64,000 nucleotides of DNA from CBDCKN01 sp965219035. GTDB taxonomy: Bacteria; Gemmatimonadota; Gemmatimonadetes; Longimicrobiales; Gaopeijiaceae. Within the stretch, counting starts at the first letter, position 1, and each line of letters starts with the position of its first letter. The stretch lies in the NCBI GenBank assembly GCA_965219035.1, contig CBDCMR010000004.1, forward strand, positions 930,001 to 994,000. Reading direction: 5' to 3'. The translations under genes and the position numbers were made by a program. The notes under the pieces were generated by a model. That model saw only the letters and a program-made list of their open reading frames with translations, did not search any database and had not been told where the DNA came from. This document shows positions 62,814 to 64,000 of this stretch, in pieces.

Positions 62814-63683
62814 ATGTTCAGATCAACGTTTGGTTGGCGCACCTCTTCGCTGATTGCGCTATTGGCCAGCTTGACCACCGTCACGGCATGCAACCAGGAT
62901 ATTACGCCGGAGGATGAGGGCCATCTCGCACGGTTGCGCATCATCAACTCCGTTTATCAAGGGGCGGACGCCGCAACGGCTGTCCCGGTGTCGATTGATG
63001 TTCTGATCGACGAGTCGATCTCGGCGCCCGGCGCCGTGAGCGCCCTGGCGCCCAACTCCATGACGACCGGTACAGCCGGCTTCCCCAAAGGCTCGCCATC
63101 GCAGGCGGGCTACACGGAGATGTCGGAAGATATCCACACCTTCTTTGCCCGGGTGACCGGCACTGCCAACTCACTCTATACAAACAATGAATCCCACTAT
63201 GTGCCGACGATATACGTCACGCCCCTGCCCCACACGCTGCTAATCGCGGGCATTGCGCCGCCGTCGGGGACACCGCCCAGGTGTCCCGCCTGCCCCCCGG
63301 GCCTGGCGCCAATGGGCGCTTTCCCGTTCATCTTTCCTGTCGACGACCAGTTCGAGCCGGTCTCCGGTGGGGCCCGCGTACAGGTGATCAACGCCGCGCC
63401 CTTCGCGAGTGCGAGCGGAGAGGGAGCCGAGATCGAGGCGACTTTCTCGGGGGCGGGAACGTTCACCGCGACCGCGGGCTACCGCGGGTCGAGCGACTAC
63501 CTCGATCCTCCGGCGGGAACTTATACGCTGACGGTGACCGCTGACGGGACGATGCTGTGGACGGGGACAGTCTCACTCGGCCCAGGCGAGGTTCGCAGTT
63601 TCATCGTGCAGAGCACCGCCTACAGTATGACGCCGGGCGTGGGGAATACCAAGGTCACCAACGTCCTGGACAATCAGTGGTGA
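62814..63683 (+). CDS. DUF4397-like lipoprotein
   Basis: A 289-aa protein from ATG 62814 with AGGGAGG at 62801-62807. Signal peptide and lipobox TTVTAC. It contains two similar beta-sandwich segments starting LARLRIINSVYQGAD and GARVQVINAAPFAS, the pattern of DUF4397 proteins. A Pro/Cys-rich TPPRCPACPPG link sits between them. Probably a surface lipoprotein that works with the TonB receptor; function is unknown. Confidence 0.72.
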   Translation: MFRSTFGWRTSSLIALLASLTTVTACNQDITPEDEGHLARLRIINSVYQGADAATAVPVSIDVLIDESISAPGAVSALAPNSMTTGTAGFPKGSPSQAGYTEMSEDIHTFFARVTGTANSLYTNNESHYVPTIYVTPLPHTLLIAGIAPPSGTPPRCPACPPGLAPMGAFPFIFPVDDQFEPVSGGARVQVINAAPFASASGEGAEIEATFSGAGTFTATAGYRGSSDYLDPPAGTYTLTVTADGTMLWTGTVSLGPGEVRSFIVQSTAYSMTPGVGNTKVTNVLDNQW

Positions 63684-63785
63684 CGGGCGAGGATCGGCGG
63701 CTTCGACGCTGAGGGGCGGTGGCTCTGGGCAGCGTCCGGGACGTTCGCCTCCACCACCTCTCGGGAAAGGGCACCACGGAACATC

Positions 63786-64000
63786 ATGCGGTATCTCATC
63801 TTGGCCCTGGCTCTGAGCACCGGCTTCACCGCTTGCGCCAGCGGCGGTAGTGGGGGAGGCGGCAGCGGGGGGCGGAACCTGATCACCTTCGAAGAGATCC
63901 AGCGGGTGGACAATGTTCGTGATGCGTACGAGTTGGTGCGGCTTTTACGGCCGCTCTGGCTCCAGCCCCGCGGAACGACCGCCTTGACAGATCCGAGCGC
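63786..64000 (+). CDS. Predicted lipoprotein, 3' end outside window
   Basis: The first 71 residues only. MRYLILALALSTGFTAC gives a signal peptide with a lipobox Cys at 17, then a Gly/Ser linker and EEIQRVDNVRDAYELVRLLR with PLWLQPRG. That last motif resembles a Gemmatimonadota lipoprotein family whose later part looks like a TonB plug. Continues beyond the window. Confidence 0.65.
   Translation, partial: MRYLILALALSTGFTACASGGSGGGGSGGRNLITFEEIQRVDNVRDAYELVRLLRPLWLQPRGTTALTDPS

Overview
The window is high-GC bacterial DNA with dense, tightly overlapping operons. The organism is most likely a member of the Gemmatimonadota. That is an inference from gene style rather than from a marker: a large TonB-dependent receptor with a carboxypeptidase-like N-terminus, PD40-amidohydrolases, BNR/sialidase-like exported proteins, exported S9/M24/DUF885 peptidases, small lipoproteins, and a 7TM-HD phosphohydrolase next to ybeY. 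No rRNA, intact tRNA or CRISPR array was found.

Positions 1-20600 are mostly core genes on the plus strand. The order is pgpH (cut by the window edge), ybeY, mgtE, a 491-bp inverted-repeat-bounded element, a UbiB/ABC1 kinase, a MeaB GTPase, a B12-dependent acyl-CoA mutase split in two subunits (with a minus-strand gene between them), a biotin-dependent carboxyltransferase subunit, a split AtuA-like pair, an enoyl-CoA hydratase, a small membrane protein, RecQ, an acyl-CoA dehydrogenase, RNase G, L21, L27 and a lytic transglycosylase. Together the 6-17 kb genes look like branched-chain or short-chain acyl-CoA catabolism.

Positions 20600-27140 hold a minus-strand beta-oxidation cluster: crotonase, thiolase, 3-hydroxyacyl-CoA dehydrogenase, crotonase, a DUF3311-like protein with a sodium:solute symporter, and chorismate mutase. 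A TetR regulator lies upstream, and its own leader shares a decamer with the cluster leader. Positions 27300-34070 hold a lipoprotein, an NfeD-FloA-hypothetical membrane-microdomain operon and aconitase.

Positions 34100-41170 are patchy. They contain a KAP-NTPase fragment that ends inside the Walker A motif, a galactokinase with an in-frame repeat insertion, a frameshifted DUF222-HNH gene, tandem repeats, and a nucleotidyltransferase plus sodium symporter pair. A 63-bp sequence occurs at 34314 and again, inverted, at 47638. At 41171 a tRNA-Leu gene with a good promoter breaks off after about 23 nt, and the DNA beyond it looks different, which suggests an island junction.

Positions 41200-64000 are an accessory region of exported hydrolases: a metzincin protease, two amidohydrolases (one fused to a beta-propeller), an M24 peptidase and an M24 homologue lacking metal ligands, a DUF885 peptidase, a BNR-repeat protein, an S9 peptidase, a TonB-dependent receptor and lipoproteins. 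They are interrupted by an intact IS481-like element (52098-53414) and a broken one folded into a 203-bp inverted repeat (47979-48635). The overall picture is a peptide-scavenging locus that has been subject to mobile-element activity.
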